Source: Erythrobacter crassostreae (lineage in GTDB: Bacteria; Pseudomonadota; Alphaproteobacteria; Sphingomonadales; Sphingomonadaceae). Taken from it: a DNA stretch of 64,000 nucleotides. The position numbers and the translations under genes are program-made. The notes under the pieces are model-generated. The model ran no database searches, was not told the origin of the DNA, and saw only the letters and a list, made by a program, of their open reading frames with translations. The DNA is taken from the NCBI RefSeq assembly GCF_019204045.1, contig NZ_JAGSPC010000003.1, positions 54,626-118,625 of the forward strand, in the 5' to 3' direction. This document shows, in pieces, positions 8,620-18,248 of this stretch (position 1 is its first letter; every line of letters starts with the position of its first letter).

Positions 8620-9588
8620 ATGGGCGTAACGGTGAAAAAAGGCGTAGAGCCCCGATCCGAAAACCCCGAAAGGGAAACCGGTGTCGAGTTGATCCTGACG
8701 GATGAACTTGCCCGTGCAGATCGCGCCCTCAGTTCGGTTCCGCCGGTACTGACGCACATGCTAGCAAGTTCAGGCCAAACTCTGGTGAGCGATGCGATAG
8801 TTGCTAGACTCCGCGGTATGCTTTCATCAATGGCATCGCAGCTGCTCTCAGCCAGAAATGAGACAGCAAGACCATTGGAAGACAGCCGCACGGTGGATCA
8901 ATTGTCTGACCGGCTTGCGGGGGACAATGTCGTCCTCAGTTATTGTTACGCATTGGCAATGGAAGGCATCTTGACCGAGCGCCTTGCGCATCGCGCTTCG
9001 ATTGATCCTATCCTTAGCCCGCTGCTTCAGGAATTGATCGCCTCGGATCGGCCCGCTGTCGCCGAAATGGCAATGAATGCGTTGGCGGCCCAATCGCGTT
9101 TCATCCAAAGCCAGAGGCGGATGGAGTTGCCTCTTTCTGAGCTTCCGGCTGAACTACTGGATACGGTTCTTAAGCGGTGGATGAAACATGACAAAACTGA
9201 TCCAACTGCTGCGGAAGCAGTCAAGCGGATCAAGGCGAGTTATGATGAAGGCGCCGGCCGGATTGGTCTGTTCGCACGGCTTGTTGCCTCTATGAAATCT
9301 GGTGTCGTCGCGGCGTTGGAGCTTGAGCACGCAGGGCTTGCCCTATTCGCCAGTGCGCTTTCGAAAATCACTCATGAATCCCGCGAGCTCACAGTCCTAG
9401 GCTGCCACGAGCAACAAGCTGCACGGCTTGCGCTCAGCTTGCGAGCAGGCGGGCTTTCACCTGCCTCTATCGAGCGCCAGTTCATGCTGTTGGAGCCCGT
9501 TGATCGTCTGCCAAGCGATATTGCTTCCATTGACCCTGCTCGCGCCGCTCTCGTGCTGAAACAAGCACGTTCGAAAAGGGCGTTCTAG
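8620..9588 (+). CDS. Conserved helical protein of unknown function (possibly DUF2336-like)
   Basis: I do not recognise a definite family. The 322-residue soluble protein is almost entirely alpha-helical, with repeated 30-40 residue helix pairs (for example around AGDNVVLSYCYALAMEG, LSPLLQELIASDRPAVAEMAMNAL and ELLDTVLKRWMKH) suggesting a HEAT-like or other helical repeat. Alphaproteobacterial DUF2336 proteins have a similar make-up, but I cannot confirm membership by eye. There is no signal peptide or membrane helix. It lies nine bases upstream of the kinase-like gene and is probably co-transcribed with it, which hints at a partner or regulator role in the same process. Confidence 0.7.
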   Translation: MGVTVKKGVEPRSENPERETGVELILTDELARADRALSSVPPVLTHMLASSGQTLVSDAIVARLRGMLSSMASQLLSARNETARPLEDSRTVDQLSDRLAGDNVVLSYCYALAMEGILTERLAHRASIDPILSPLLQELIASDRPAVAEMAMNALAAQSRFIQSQRRMELPLSELPAELLDTVLKRWMKHDKTDPTAAEAVKRIKASYDEGAGRIGLFARLVASMKSGVVAALELEHAGLALFASALSKITHESRELTVLGCHEQQAARLALSLRAGGLSPASIERQFMLLEPVDRLPSDIASIDPARAALVLKQARSKRAF

Positions 9589-9597
9589 GCCTGTATA

Positions 9598-10998
9598 ATG
9601 AAGAGATCTGACAACCTGCTGGTCGCGCGAGGCCTTACGGACTTTGAAGACCGTTTGATCACAGCCGACGATTTGCTGTCGGAGCTGCAAGAAAATTGTG
9701 GCGGGTGTCTGCCTGGTGTTGTGGCAGTTCCGGAACTCCTTGAGCTGGTCAGGCAAGGCCGTGAACTGGGTCTTCGAATTGCCCGTGAGTTCCATGCATA
9801 TGACGGAGCGGATGAGGTCAGCGGGTTTGTTAGGATTCATCCGTTGAGTGATGAGATTGGGGGATGTGAGCTTTTCGTCGAGAACTGGCAGCGAACACCG
9901 CCCAAAGCTGGCTCAACGCGAGAGATGGCGGACCGGTTGGACACAATCGACCGTGCAGCAGCGGAAATCACCATTCGCCTTGATCAGGCGCAAAGAGTGC
10001 AACTGCTCGACAGTTCAGCAACGGACACGACTGCGTTTGAAGATCAAGTCACGGATAACCCAGGCAAAGTCTGGACGCATTATGTGGATTTGCAAGGGAT
10101 TGCCCATCAGCAACCGCTCCATTGGCGCCTGTTGGATGGCGTTGAGTGCAGGTTAGCCGGCTCGGAGCGACCGTGGCGGGTCAGGCTGCTGCCCATTGGT
10201 GCCGCGAACGGTGCTCCTCGCGGGTTTGAGCTCCTGCTTGTTGCAGACAGGCCGATCTATGAAGAATCCCAGCTTGATGACTCAGAATACAGCCCGCAAA
10301 CCCGTTTTATCGGGAGCGCGCTCACACCAGTCCTTCGGCAGCCCATCGCTCGGATCATCGCTAACGCGGAAACAATCAGAGCGAAATTGGCTGGCCCTCT
10401 CAAAAGCGAATACAGCGAATATGCAGGCAATATAGCCTCGGCGGGACAGCATCTTTCAGGGATGCTGGACGATCTCACCGATCTTGAAGTGGTAGAAGCT
10501 CCTAGTTTTTCGACGATTAGCGAGAAGGTAGATTTGGGAGACGCGGCCAAACGCGCCGCGGGGATATTGGGTGTCCGCGCGCAAAATCGCGCAATCAAAC
10601 TAGAAATCGTCAACGAATCCGAGAAGGTGATCGCCCAAGCTGAATTCCGCCGGGTGCTGCAGATCCTGATCAATCTCATCGGAAACGCGATCGCATACTC
10701 CCCCGAAGGGAGCACGGTTACTATGGCGACTGCCGGAAATTATGCGGGAGTGGTATCGGTCTCAGTCGCAGATGAGGGCGCGGGCATTCGCGGTGACCAA
10801 GCCGAGAAGATTTTCAACAAGTTCGAGCGATTGGGGCGTGATAGCAGCGGAGGTCCAAGTGCTGGCTCCGGCCTTGGCCTCTACATCTCCCGCAAACTGG
10901 CTCTCGCGATGGATGGCGATCTAAGTCTCGCCCCAATATCAGGCGATGAAACGGCATCTGGCGCGGAATTTACGCTAAGCTTGCCCGCAGCCAGCTAA
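9598..10998 (+). CDS. Histidine-kinase-like protein without a canonical H-box histidine
   Basis: The 466-residue protein has a long N-terminal region without membrane helices (about 1-225, possibly PAS-like), a dimerisation-like helical hairpin (about 237-300) and a HATPase_c domain (about 345-466). The ATP lid motifs are intact: N-box LINLIGNAIAYSPEG (about 359-371), G1 DEGAGI (about 392-397) and G2 GSGLGLYISRKLA (about 423-435). In the H-box, where family members read F...SHELRTPL, this protein reads FIGSALTPVLRQPI (237-250): no histidine is present. It may be a pseudokinase that binds ATP and modulates a partner, as established for DivL, where tyrosine replaces histidine. It is the last gene of the plus-strand cluster and converges with gltA. 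Confidence 0.85.
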   Translation: MKRSDNLLVARGLTDFEDRLITADDLLSELQENCGGCLPGVVAVPELLELVRQGRELGLRIAREFHAYDGADEVSGFVRIHPLSDEIGGCELFVENWQRTPPKAGSTREMADRLDTIDRAAAEITIRLDQAQRVQLLDSSATDTTAFEDQVTDNPGKVWTHYVDLQGIAHQQPLHWRLLDGVECRLAGSERPWRVRLLPIGAANGAPRGFELLLVADRPIYEESQLDDSEYSPQTRFIGSALTPVLRQPIARIIANAETIRAKLAGPLKSEYSEYAGNIASAGQHLSGMLDDLTDLEVVEAPSFSTISEKVDLGDAAKRAAGILGVRAQNRAIKLEIVNESEKVIAQAEFRRVLQILINLIGNAIAYSPEGSTVTMATAGNYAGVVSVSVADEGAGIRGDQAEKIFNKFERLGRDSSGGPSAGSGLGLYISRKLALAMDGDLSLAPISGDETASGAEFTLSLPAAS

Positions 10999-11046
10999 CC
11001 TCTGGGCGGCACGCTGCCGTTATCCAATACGATACAGATAGAATTT

Positions 11047-11091
11047 GGGCGGCGCCGGTGGACTTGCAACGCAAGCCAGCCAGTGCCGCCC
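11047..11091. other. Hairpin between the kinase-like gene and gltA
   Basis: GGGCGGC (11047-11053) is complementary to GCCGCCC (11085-11091), and the intervening segment contains a second hairpin, CTTGC/GCAAG around AAC (11063-11075). It lies between convergent genes, where a terminator is expected, but no T-run follows on either strand, so intrinsic termination is doubtful. Another GGGCGGCA copy sits at about 11004. Confidence 0.3.
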
Positions 11092-11110
11092 ATAGTATTC
11101 TGCCCGGGAC

Positions 11111-12397
11111 TTAACGGTCGCTAAGCGGCACGTAGTCGCGCTGTGTCGGACCGGTATAAAGCTGACGCGGGCGACCGATAACCTGTGCTGGATCGGAAAT
11201 CATTTCGTTCCACTGCGCAACCCAACCCACAGTACGGGCGAGGGCAAAAAGTGCGGTGAACATCGTAGTCGGGAAACCAATCGCAGACAGGATGACACCC
11301 GAATAGAAATCAACATTCGGGAACAGCTTTTTCTCTTGGAAATACGGATCGTTAAGAGCCATTTCTTCCAGAGCGAGTGCAGTTTCGAAAACAGGGTCTT
11401 TCACGTTCAGTGCGTCGAACACTTCGCGGACTGTTTTTTGCATAACAGTCGCACGCGGATCGTAGTTCTTATAAACTCGGTGTCCAAAGCCCATCAGGCG
11501 GAATGGATCATTCTTGTCTTTGGCACGCTCGATGTAATGCGGGATGCGGTCCGGCGTACCAATTTCGCGGAGCATATTGAGCGCCGCTTCGTTGGCGCCG
11601 CCGTGCGCTGGACCCCACAGACACGCAATACCGGCCGAAATACAAGCAAACGGGTTCGCGCCAGATGAACCGGCAAGACGAACGGTCGATGTCGAAGCGT
11701 TCTGTTCATGATCAGCGTGAAGGATGAAAATCCGGTCCATCGCTTTTTCAACTGCCGGGATAACTTCGTATTCCTCAGCCGGAACACCGAAAGTCATACG
11801 CAGGAAATTGCCTGTGTAGCTTAGTGAATTATCAGGCTGCATCATTGGCTGACCGATGGAGTACTTATATGCGCTCGCCGCGATCGTCGGCATTTTCGCA
11901 ATCAAGCGGTGCGAGCTGATCTTGCGGTGCTCCGGGTCAGAAATGTCGGTGCTGTCATGATAAAACGCAGAGAGCGCACCCACGACGCCGCACATGATCG
12001 CCATCGGATGCGCATCACGGCGGAAACCCTGATAAAACTGGCGCATCTGATCGTGCAGCATAGTGTGCCGCGTGATCGTGTAAGTGAAATCGTCGAGCTC
12101 TTCACTGCTTGGCAATTCGCCATTGAGCAACAGGTAAGACGTTTCCATAAAGCTGGATTGTTCGGCCAACTGCCCAATCGGGTAACCGCGGTGCAGCAGG
12201 ATGCCTTCCTGACCGTCAATATAGGTCAGCGCGCTCTCGCAGCTGGCGGTTGATTTATAGCCAGGGTCGAATGTGAACTTGCCAGTCTGACCATAAAGCC
12301 TGCGGATATCGACCACATCCGGGCCGGTGCTTCCCTGCAGAACGGGGAATTCGTAGGTATCGCCGCCTACTTCGAGTTTGGCGTTATTATCTGCCAA
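11111..12397 (-). CDS. gltA: Citrate synthase, type II
   Basis: It condenses acetyl-CoA and oxaloacetate to citrate, the entry step of the TCA cycle. The 428-residue length and the N-terminal beta-rich extension ([29 protein letters not shown]) mark the hexameric, NADH-sensitive Gram-negative type. Catalytic regions are visible: [15 protein letters not shown] and [13 protein letters not shown], each carrying an active-site histidine, and a later conserved aspartate in NVDFYSG. The start is TTG at 12395-12397, supported by AGGAG seven bases upstream; no ATG lies nearby in frame. It is 41 bases downstream of gltX and probably shares its transcript. Confidence 0.97.
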   Translation of the reverse strand: MADNNAKLEVGGDTYEFPVLQGSTGPDVVDIRRLYGQTGKFTFDPGYKSTASCESALTYIDGQEGILLHRGYPIGQLAEQSSFMETSYLLLNGELPSSEELDDFTYTITRHTMLHDQMRQFYQGFRRDAHPMAIMCGVVGALSAFYHDSTDISDPEHRKISSHRLIAKMPTIAASAYKYSIGQPMMQPDNSLSYTGNFLRMTFGVPAEEYEVIPAVEKAMDRIFILHADHEQNASTSTVRLAGSSGANPFACISAGIACLWGPAHGGANEAALNMLREIGTPDRIPHYIERAKDKNDPFRLMGFGHRVYKNYDPRATVMQKTVREVFDALNVKDPVFETALALEEMALNDPYFQEKKLFPNVDFYSGVILSAIGFPTTMFTALFALARTVGWVAQWNEMISDPAQVIGRPRQLYTGPTQRDYVPLSDR

Positions 12398-12438
12398 GAT
12401 GTGTCTCCTGCTAAAATCTCAGTTGCCTTGCCCTGAGC

Positions 12439-13863
12439 TCACGCAGCCTGTGCGTCGAGCCGAGCGAGGGCTTCTTCCCGTCCCAAAAGGACCAGAACAT
12501 CGAAAATTCCGGGCGAGGTTGTCGTTCCGGTGAGGGCAGCTCGCATTGGCTGCGCCAACTTGCCGAACCCCAATTCGAGTTGCTCTGCAAGTGATTTTGT
12601 AGTGGCTTCGAGAGCCTCGATTGTCCAGTCATTTTCGCTCTTCAAAGCGTCCGAAACCGATGACAGGCGCGCTCGCCCCTCATCATCGAGCAATTTTGCC
12701 GCCTTTTCGGTCATATCGAGTGGGCGCTTTGCAAACAAAAAGCCTGCACCATCAGCAACTTCATGGATGCTCTTTGCGCGGGTTTTGAGGACAGGCATTG
12801 CCGTTGTCAGCAATTCAATATCAACTTCGCCATCGATATGTTTTGCAGCCATGTTAGCTAGCATCGTATCGTCAGCTTCGCGGATATAGTGACCGTTAAG
12901 GTTTTCCAGCTTCTTTGTGTCAAAGCGTGATGGGCTTTTTCCGACACCCGATAATTCAAACAGGTCAATCGCTTCTGCTCGGGTGATCTCTTCGCGGTCT
13001 CCGTGACCCCATCCAAGGCGCAGGAGATAATTGAAGAGGGCATCGGGCAGAACGCCCATCTCATCGCGATATGCTTCTACACCTAAAGCGCCGTGGCGTT
13101 TAGATAGTTTTGCCCCGTCCGATCCATGAATCAGAGGAATATGCGCGTAAACCGGGTCAGGCCAACCGCCCTCAATCGTATCCATAGCCCGGTAAATCGG
13201 CAATTGGCGGAAAGCGTTGTTAAGGTGATCATCCCCGCGAATTACGTGGGTGACGCCCATATCATGGTCGTCGACAACCACGGCCAGCATGTATGTCGGT
13301 GAACCGTCTGCGCGTAGAATAATGTAGTCATCCAGTTCGTCATCCTTAACCGTAACAGAGCCTTGGACTTCGTCTTGAATTGTGGTTTCACCGCCTTGCG
13401 GGGTCTTTAGACGGACGGCAAATGGCGCACCCTCTTGTGCTTCGGAAGGATCACGATCACGCCACCGACCATCATAGCGCATCGGCTGTTTATTGGCGCG
13501 CTGTTCGGTCCGCATCTGCTCAAGCTCTTCGGGCGTAGCATAACACTTATACGCGTGACCCGCTGCGAGTAACTTCTTCGCTACGTCGGCATGACGGTCC
13601 GCTTGTGCTGATTGGAACGTTGGTGCCTCGTCATAATCTAGGCCGAGCCAATCAAGACCATCAAGAATTGCATCAATAGCCTCTTGAGTTGAGCGCTTCT
13701 TGTCGGTGTCTTCGACCCGAAGAAGCGCCTTTCCGCCGTGATGGCGAGCATAAAGCCAATTGAATAAGGCAGTGCGAGCGCCGCCAATATGAAGAAAACC
13801 AGTGGGTGAGGGTGCAAACCGCGTGACAATTGTGCCCTCGCTATTGCCTCTTTCACTTGCCAT
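12439..13863 (-). CDS. gltX: Glutamate--tRNA ligase
   Basis: This class I aminoacyl-tRNA synthetase charges tRNA-Glu. The 474-residue protein contains the nucleotide-binding signature near its N terminus in the form [15 protein letters not shown] (HIGH-type) and KLSKRHG in the KMSKS position; the RVEDTD segment involved in glutamate binding is also present. The frame extends three codons upstream to a TTG, but the ATG at 13861-13863 is the more natural start. Alphaproteobacteria commonly carry two GltX paralogues; I cannot tell from the window whether another copy exists. It diverges from comEC over 48 bases and leads into gltA. Confidence 0.95.
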   Translation of the reverse strand: MASERGNSEGTIVTRFAPSPTGFLHIGGARTALFNWLYARHHGGKALLRVEDTDKKRSTQEAIDAILDGLDWLGLDYDEAPTFQSAQADRHADVAKKLLAAGHAYKCYATPEELEQMRTEQRANKQPMRYDGRWRDRDPSEAQEGAPFAVRLKTPQGGETTIQDEVQGSVTVKDDELDDYIILRADGSPTYMLAVVVDDHDMGVTHVIRGDDHLNNAFRQLPIYRAMDTIEGGWPDPVYAHIPLIHGSDGAKLSKRHGALGVEAYRDEMGVLPDALFNYLLRLGWGHGDREEITRAEAIDLFELSGVGKSPSRFDTKKLENLNGHYIREADDTMLANMAAKHIDGEVDIELLTTAMPVLKTRAKSIHEVADGAGFLFAKRPLDMTEKAAKLLDDEGRARLSSVSDALKSENDWTIEALEATTKSLAEQLELGFGKLAQPMRAALTGTTTSPGIFDVLVLLGREEALARLDAQAA

Positions 13864-13911
13864 ATTCTTCAAATTCCTTTTCTATTCGCACTTGCGTTTA
13901 AGGGGAGTACC

Positions 13912-16140
13912 GTGCGCGAGCCGCCATTAGTACCCTTGGGCGAAGAAGTATCCAGACCTGCCGCCGCAATTGGTGTTGCAGTGCAGCGCCCTTGGCAAAG
14001 GGGCGCAGGCTTGTCCAGCATCGTGCGAAGGATCGGCGACAGCGTCGAACACTTCCTGAGCAGTTCTGGTTTTGACCGTGCGCCATGGTTGGCGGTGGTA
14101 TTCGGTGCAGGAATTCTTGCTTGGTTCGCGCTCAACTCTCCCTGGCAATGGGCAGCGGTGATTGGCCTAAGCCTCTTGATCGCGTTGGCAGGGAGTGCTG
14201 TTTGGCGCGGGGACGAGGAGCGCGGGCATATTCGGGCCGCAACGATTGCGTGCGGGTTGGTGTTTGCTGCGGGCGTCGCCATCATCTGGCTAAGATCGGA
14301 ACTGATCGGGGCCGAAGCGATCGAACGGCCAGTCGTCGAGCGTGTGCAGGGCTATGTGCTGGACCGAGAGGATCAACCTGCTCAGGAACGCACGAGACTT
14401 ACCCTAGCGATTAGAGATGCTGAGGCCGGCGTCGCACGCAAGATTCGGATCAATGTGCCGCTTGAAAAAATGGAGGAGGCACAAATTGCGGGGCCGCTGC
14501 TTGTTGAAGGCGCCGTGATAAAGGCACGGGTAAGGTTGATGCCGCCCGCGAGCCCGATGTTACCCGGCTCGTATGATTTTGCGCGGGCTGCATGGTTCAA
14601 AGGTCTGGCTGCTACGGGAAGTGTGATCGGGCCCATTGAGATTGTCGAACCCGCTCCGCAATCGAGCGGGCTTCCAGCAGTCCAGCGGGTCTTGTCCTCA
14701 CATGTGCGGGAACGCGTGGACGGCTCAGCAGGGACCATTGCCGCGGCGTTCGCAAGCGGAGATCGAGGAGCGATTGCGGAGGCCGATGAAGAGGCTATGC
14801 GCGATGCCGGTTTGACGCATCTGCTCTCTATTAGCGGGCTTCACGTTAGCGCCGTTATTGCCGCAGCATACTTCCTCGCGATCAAGCTGCTCGCTTTATT
14901 CCCACCTATAGCATTGAGAGTCAGGTTGCCGGTCATCGCTGCAGGCGTGGGCGCATTGTCCGGCGTTGGCTATACGCTCTTAACGGGGGCCGAAGTTCCA
15001 ACCGTCAGAAGCTGCGCTGCCGCAATGCTTGTCCTAATCGCGCTCGCCATGGGCCGTGATGCGCTTTCACTTAGAATGGTCGCGGCCGCCGCAGTGTTTG
15101 TCATGCTGCTTTGGCCAGAAAGCATCGTCGGCCCGAGCTTTCAGATGAGCTTCTCCGCGGTAGTTGCAATCGTCGCACTGCATTCGTCTGGAGCTGCGAG
15201 AACCTTTCTCGCGCCCAGAGAAGAGCCGTGGTGGCGCCGCAGCGGCCGTCAAATCACCATGTTGTTCATCACAGGCATGATCATCGAAATTGCTCTGATG
15301 CCGATTGTCCTGTTCCATTTTCACAGGTCCGGAGTTTACGGAGCGTTTGCCAATGTGATTGCAATCCCGATGGTAACCTTCATCTCCATGCCGCTGATCG
15401 CATTCGGGCTATTTCTCGACCTACTTGGCTTGGGCCAACCTGTGTGGTGGCTTGTTCAGCAGTCGCTTGATGCCTTGTTGGCAATTGCACATTTCACTTC
15501 ATCGCGACCGGGCGCTGTGAAACTGATGCCGCAAATGGGGTATGGCACGATTGCGCTGTTTGTGTGCGGGGCGCTTTGGCTCGCGCTCTGGAATGGCAGG
15601 GCTCGTCTAATCGGTTTTGTGCCTGCTACCGTCGCGACTGCAATGCTTGTGCTGACACCTATCCCGGATGTCTTGATTGGACGGGAAGGGCGGCACGTCG
15701 GGATCACCGTACCCAATCAGGATGGTGGTCGGCAGCTCCTGTCTTTGCGAGATAGCCGGTCATCCTATTCGCGAGACAATCTTCTTGAACTCGCGAGCGT
15801 GACGGGAGATCCTGTGCCTATTGCGCAATGGTCTGGCGCCCAATGTTCGACCGAGTTTTGTATTCTGGAAATTGAACGAGGCGGCCGCACATGGGTGATC
15901 ATGATGGCGCGCAATCGAGATCTTGTAGAGGAGCGCGCATTGGCCGCTGCCTGTGAACGGTCTGATATCGTCGTCGCTGATCGTTTCTTGCCGAGATCAT
16001 GCTCGCCGCGCTGGCTCAAGGCAGATCGCGGCATGCTCGAACGCACTGGAGGGCTCTCACTCGATCTTACGAACCAGAAGGTTAAGAGTGTCGCATCAGT
16101 TCAAGGTCAGCATGGTTGGTGGCGCGGGGAGAGCGAATGA
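13912..16140 (+). CDS. comEC: ComEC/Rec2-family membrane protein
   Basis: ComEC forms the inner-membrane channel for single-stranded DNA in natural transformation. The 742-residue protein has N-terminal membrane helices with a DUF4131-like soluble insertion (about 140-240), then the hallmark HLLSISGLHVS at about 302-312 and a multi-helix competence domain. The C-terminal 150 residues sit where a metallo-beta-lactamase-like domain is found in longer ComEC proteins, but no HxHxDH motif is visible, as is common in alphaproteobacteria. The start is GTG at 13912. No other competence genes are in the window, so DNA uptake is not shown. It diverges from gltX and converges with lexA over a 22-base spacer. 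Confidence 0.9.
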   Translation: MREPPLVPLGEEVSRPAAAIGVAVQRPWQRGAGLSSIVRRIGDSVEHFLSSSGFDRAPWLAVVFGAGILAWFALNSPWQWAAVIGLSLLIALAGSAVWRGDEERGHIRAATIACGLVFAAGVAIIWLRSELIGAEAIERPVVERVQGYVLDREDQPAQERTRLTLAIRDAEAGVARKIRINVPLEKMEEAQIAGPLLVEGAVIKARVRLMPPASPMLPGSYDFARAAWFKGLAATGSVIGPIEIVEPAPQSSGLPAVQRVLSSHVRERVDGSAGTIAAAFASGDRGAIAEADEEAMRDAGLTHLLSISGLHVSAVIAAAYFLAIKLLALFPPIALRVRLPVIAAGVGALSGVGYTLLTGAEVPTVRSCAAAMLVLIALAMGRDALSLRMVAAAAVFVMLLWPESIVGPSFQMSFSAVVAIVALHSSGAARTFLAPREEPWWRRSGRQITMLFITGMIIEIALMPIVLFHFHRSGVYGAFANVIAIPMVTFISMPLIAFGLFLDLLGLGQPVWWLVQQSLDALLAIAHFTSSRPGAVKLMPQMGYGTIALFVCGALWLALWNGRARLIGFVPATVATAMLVLTPIPDVLIGREGRHVGITVPNQDGGRQLLSLRDSRSSYSRDNLLELASVTGDPVPIAQWSGAQCSTEFCILEIERGGRTWVIMMARNRDLVEERALAAACERSDIVVADRFLPRSCSPRWLKADRGMLERTGGLSLDLTNQKVKSVASVQGQHGWWRGESE

Positions 16141-16162
16141 AGCCGTCCCCGCGCTCAAAATA

Positions 16163-16852
16163 TCAGTGATAGCGGCGCAATAAGCCAGCTAATTTACCCT
16201 GCACCTGCACCTCGCTTGAGCCGTAAACTTGAGGGTCATAGGCCGCATTAGCGGGGTCCAAACGAACACTGCCGCCATCTTTATGGAGATACTTGAGTGT
16301 AGCCTCTTCACCGCGCACAAGAGCGACAACAATCTCGCCATCGCGCGCGCTGTCGGTTCTTCGCACCAGTGCAAAGTCGCCGTCGAAAATACCGGCTTCG
16401 ATCATAGAATCGCCGGACACTTCCAGAGCATAGTGCTCACCAGGGCCAAGCAAGGCAGCCGGAACCGGTAAGGAGGTTTGGCCTTCAAGTGCTTCAATTG
16501 GGGCACCAGCCGCAATCCGTCCATGGAGCGGGATTTCGATGACATCATTGGCAGGCTCAGGCGCCGATTTCAAAACAGCAGAGCCAGATACAACCGTGTC
16601 ATTTGCCGCCAAGGTTGGGCGCGGTGTCGGCGTCGCATCCTCTGGCATTTTGATAACTTCCAGCGCGCGAGCGCGGTTTGGGAGCCGGCGGATAAAGCCC
16701 CGTTCTTCGAGAGCCGAAATCAAGCGGTGGACGCCTGATTTGCTCTTGAGATCGAGCGCTTCTTTCATCTCTTCGAAACTGGGCGAGATCCCGGATTCAT
16801 CGAGACGTTGCTGGATAAACCGGATTAATTCGTGCTGCTTTGCCGTCAGCAT
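16163..16852 (-). CDS. lexA: LexA repressor
   Basis: LexA represses SOS genes until RecA-stimulated self-cleavage. The 229-residue protein has a winged helix-turn-helix (about 1-65, with [20 protein letters not shown] as the recognition region), a linker, and an S24 peptidase domain with the scissile Ala115-Gly116 pair in RIAAGAP, nucleophile Ser148 in GDSM and general-base Lys187 in ATLKYLH. ATG at 16850-16852 is chosen over a GTG nine bases upstream because AAGGAG then lies eight bases before the start and MLTAKQ is the usual family opening. An SOS box lies about 125 bases upstream, so the gene is likely autoregulated although it follows moeA in the same direction. Confidence 0.97.
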   Translation of the reverse strand: MLTAKQHELIRFIQQRLDESGISPSFEEMKEALDLKSKSGVHRLISALEERGFIRRLPNRARALEVIKMPEDATPTPRPTLAANDTVVSGSAVLKSAPEPANDVIEIPLHGRIAAGAPIEALEGQTSLPVPAALLGPGEHYALEVSGDSMIEAGIFDGDFALVRRTDSARDGEIVVALVRGEEATLKYLHKDGGSVRLDPANAAYDPQVYGSSEVQVQGKLAGLLRRYH

Positions 16853-16977
16853 GGAGTCCACTCCTTAATACGCACTATCGGTGAAGACGCACACGCGTCC
16901 CACAGTGCCACAATTGCACCCTCCAAGAGGCACCAGAACTAGGTGCTTTACCAAGGCTAACCGTCCGCCAATAAGGT

Positions 16978-16992
16978 GAACGAATGTGGAAC
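16978..16992 (-). promoter_or_regulatory. LexA operator (SOS box) of lexA
   Basis: Read on the minus strand, the site is GTTCCACATTCGTTC, a perfect match to the alphaproteobacterial direct-repeat LexA operator GTTC-N7-GTTC. It forms part of an 11-base tandem repeat (ATTCGTTCCAC ATTCGTTCACC). It sits in the moeA-lexA spacer, upstream of lexA in the same orientation, which fits autorepression. An AT-richer CCTTATTG follows immediately and could belong to the promoter. Confidence 0.88.
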
Positions 16993-17016
16993 GAATAGGC
17001 AACCTGCGTCTGTGTG

Positions 17017-18240
17017 TCAAGCGGAGTGAGGAACCAAATTCCCCCGTTTACCGCCATTTTCGAGCCAATATCCCTGCACGGTCTCACCAGAAGCCGCTCT
17101 TGGACATCCCGCGGGCCTGAAGATGAGGCAATTTGAGATGGCCAATGATCGAAGCGCGCTTGAGTCTTGGGGCCCTACCAGCGCGACTGTCTTGCCATCC
17201 GATACCGCTCTGAGAAACTCATCTCGAGCCCCTCCGGCAGGCAGAACATGAGCCGATACCATAGTTTCGGAGATTGGGAGCGGAGTACTGTCCCCCATCA
17301 TTGATCTGATCACTGGCAACGCAAATAGATAGCAAGTGACGAAGCTTGAAACGGGGTTTCCGGGTAGACCCAATATCACCTGCACACGCCCGCCAGTTTC
17401 CCGCGTCGCGACCATCAACGGCTTACCCGGTTTGATCGCAACTTTCCAGAAATCGATCTCCGCCCCCCAATCGCGGAGCGCCTGTTGGATCAGGTCATGA
17501 TCGCCAACCGATGCTCCACCCGACGTGATTACAATATCGCAATCATCGGCCTGTTTGAGCGCAATCGCCAAGGCATCCAGATCATCGGGTACAGGGCCAA
17601 GCAATTTCGCCTGTCCAGCTGTGGGAGCAAGCATTGCTCTTAGCATTGGTCCATTGCTTGCCGGGATTTGATGATCAGCAATTTCTCCGGGCAAACGCAC
17701 CAGCTCGTCTCCGCTGTCCAAAACAGCAATCGTCGGAGCCGCGTAAACGGGTAACGTTCCAAGACCTCCAGAAATGGCAAGGGCGATCTGCGGAGGCCCA
17801 ATCATGGTTCCGCCTTTGAGAAGGATATCACCTGCACTAAAGTCGAAGCCCGCCTTGCGGACATGCTGGCCAGGTTCGGGCGCTTTCTGGTCTTCGAGGA
17901 GACGGACCCTATTATCGGCGACTGATGCATTTTCCTGGATCAAGACTCGATCCGAGCCAGCCGGAAGATGCGCACCCGTAGAAATTCTGGTGCACTCACT
18001 ATTGGACAGCGTGCCTTCAAATGGAGCACCGGCGCGGCTCTCGCCAGTTTGCAACCAAGGACCATCACCGCAAATTGCATATCCATCCATGGCAGAGAGA
18101 TCGGACGCAGGCTGTGTTCGCACCGCAGGAACATCACGCGCAAGCCTGTGACCCAATGCCTGATCTGTTGGGACTTCTTCGACTGAGCATTTTGTTGCCA
18201 GCCCAATTAGTCGCGTCTGCGCCTCTTCAAGGGTCAGCAT
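17017..18240 (-). CDS. moeA: Molybdopterin molybdenumtransferase MoeA
   Basis: MoeA inserts molybdate into adenylylated molybdopterin, the last step of molybdenum cofactor assembly. The 407-residue protein has the N-terminal SAMDGYA motif, a beta-rich domain I, and the MoCF-binding core with ITSGGASVGDHD and LGLPGNPVSSFV. The frame runs upstream to a TTG at 18267, overlapping moaC; the ATG at 18238-18240 (MLTLEEAQ) fits the family opening better. No strong ribosome binding site is visible, and translation is probably coupled to moaC, which ends nine bases upstream. Confidence 0.94.
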   Translation of the reverse strand: MLTLEEAQTRLIGLATKCSVEEVPTDQALGHRLARDVPAVRTQPASDLSAMDGYAICGDGPWLQTGESRAGAPFEGTLSNSECTRISTGAHLPAGSDRVLIQENASVADNRVRLLEDQKAPEPGQHVRKAGFDFSAGDILLKGGTMIGPPQIALAISGGLGTLPVYAAPTIAVLDSGDELVRLPGEIADHQIPASNGPMLRAMLAPTAGQAKLLGPVPDDLDALAIALKQADDCDIVITSGGASVGDHDLIQQALRDWGAEIDFWKVAIKPGKPLMVATRETGGRVQVILGLPGNPVSSFVTCYLFALPVIRSMMGDSTPLPISETMVSAHVLPAGGARDEFLRAVSDGKTVALVGPQDSSALRSLAISNCLIFRPAGCPRAASGETVQGYWLENGGKRGNLVPHSA

Positions 18241-18248
18241 CGTGGTCA

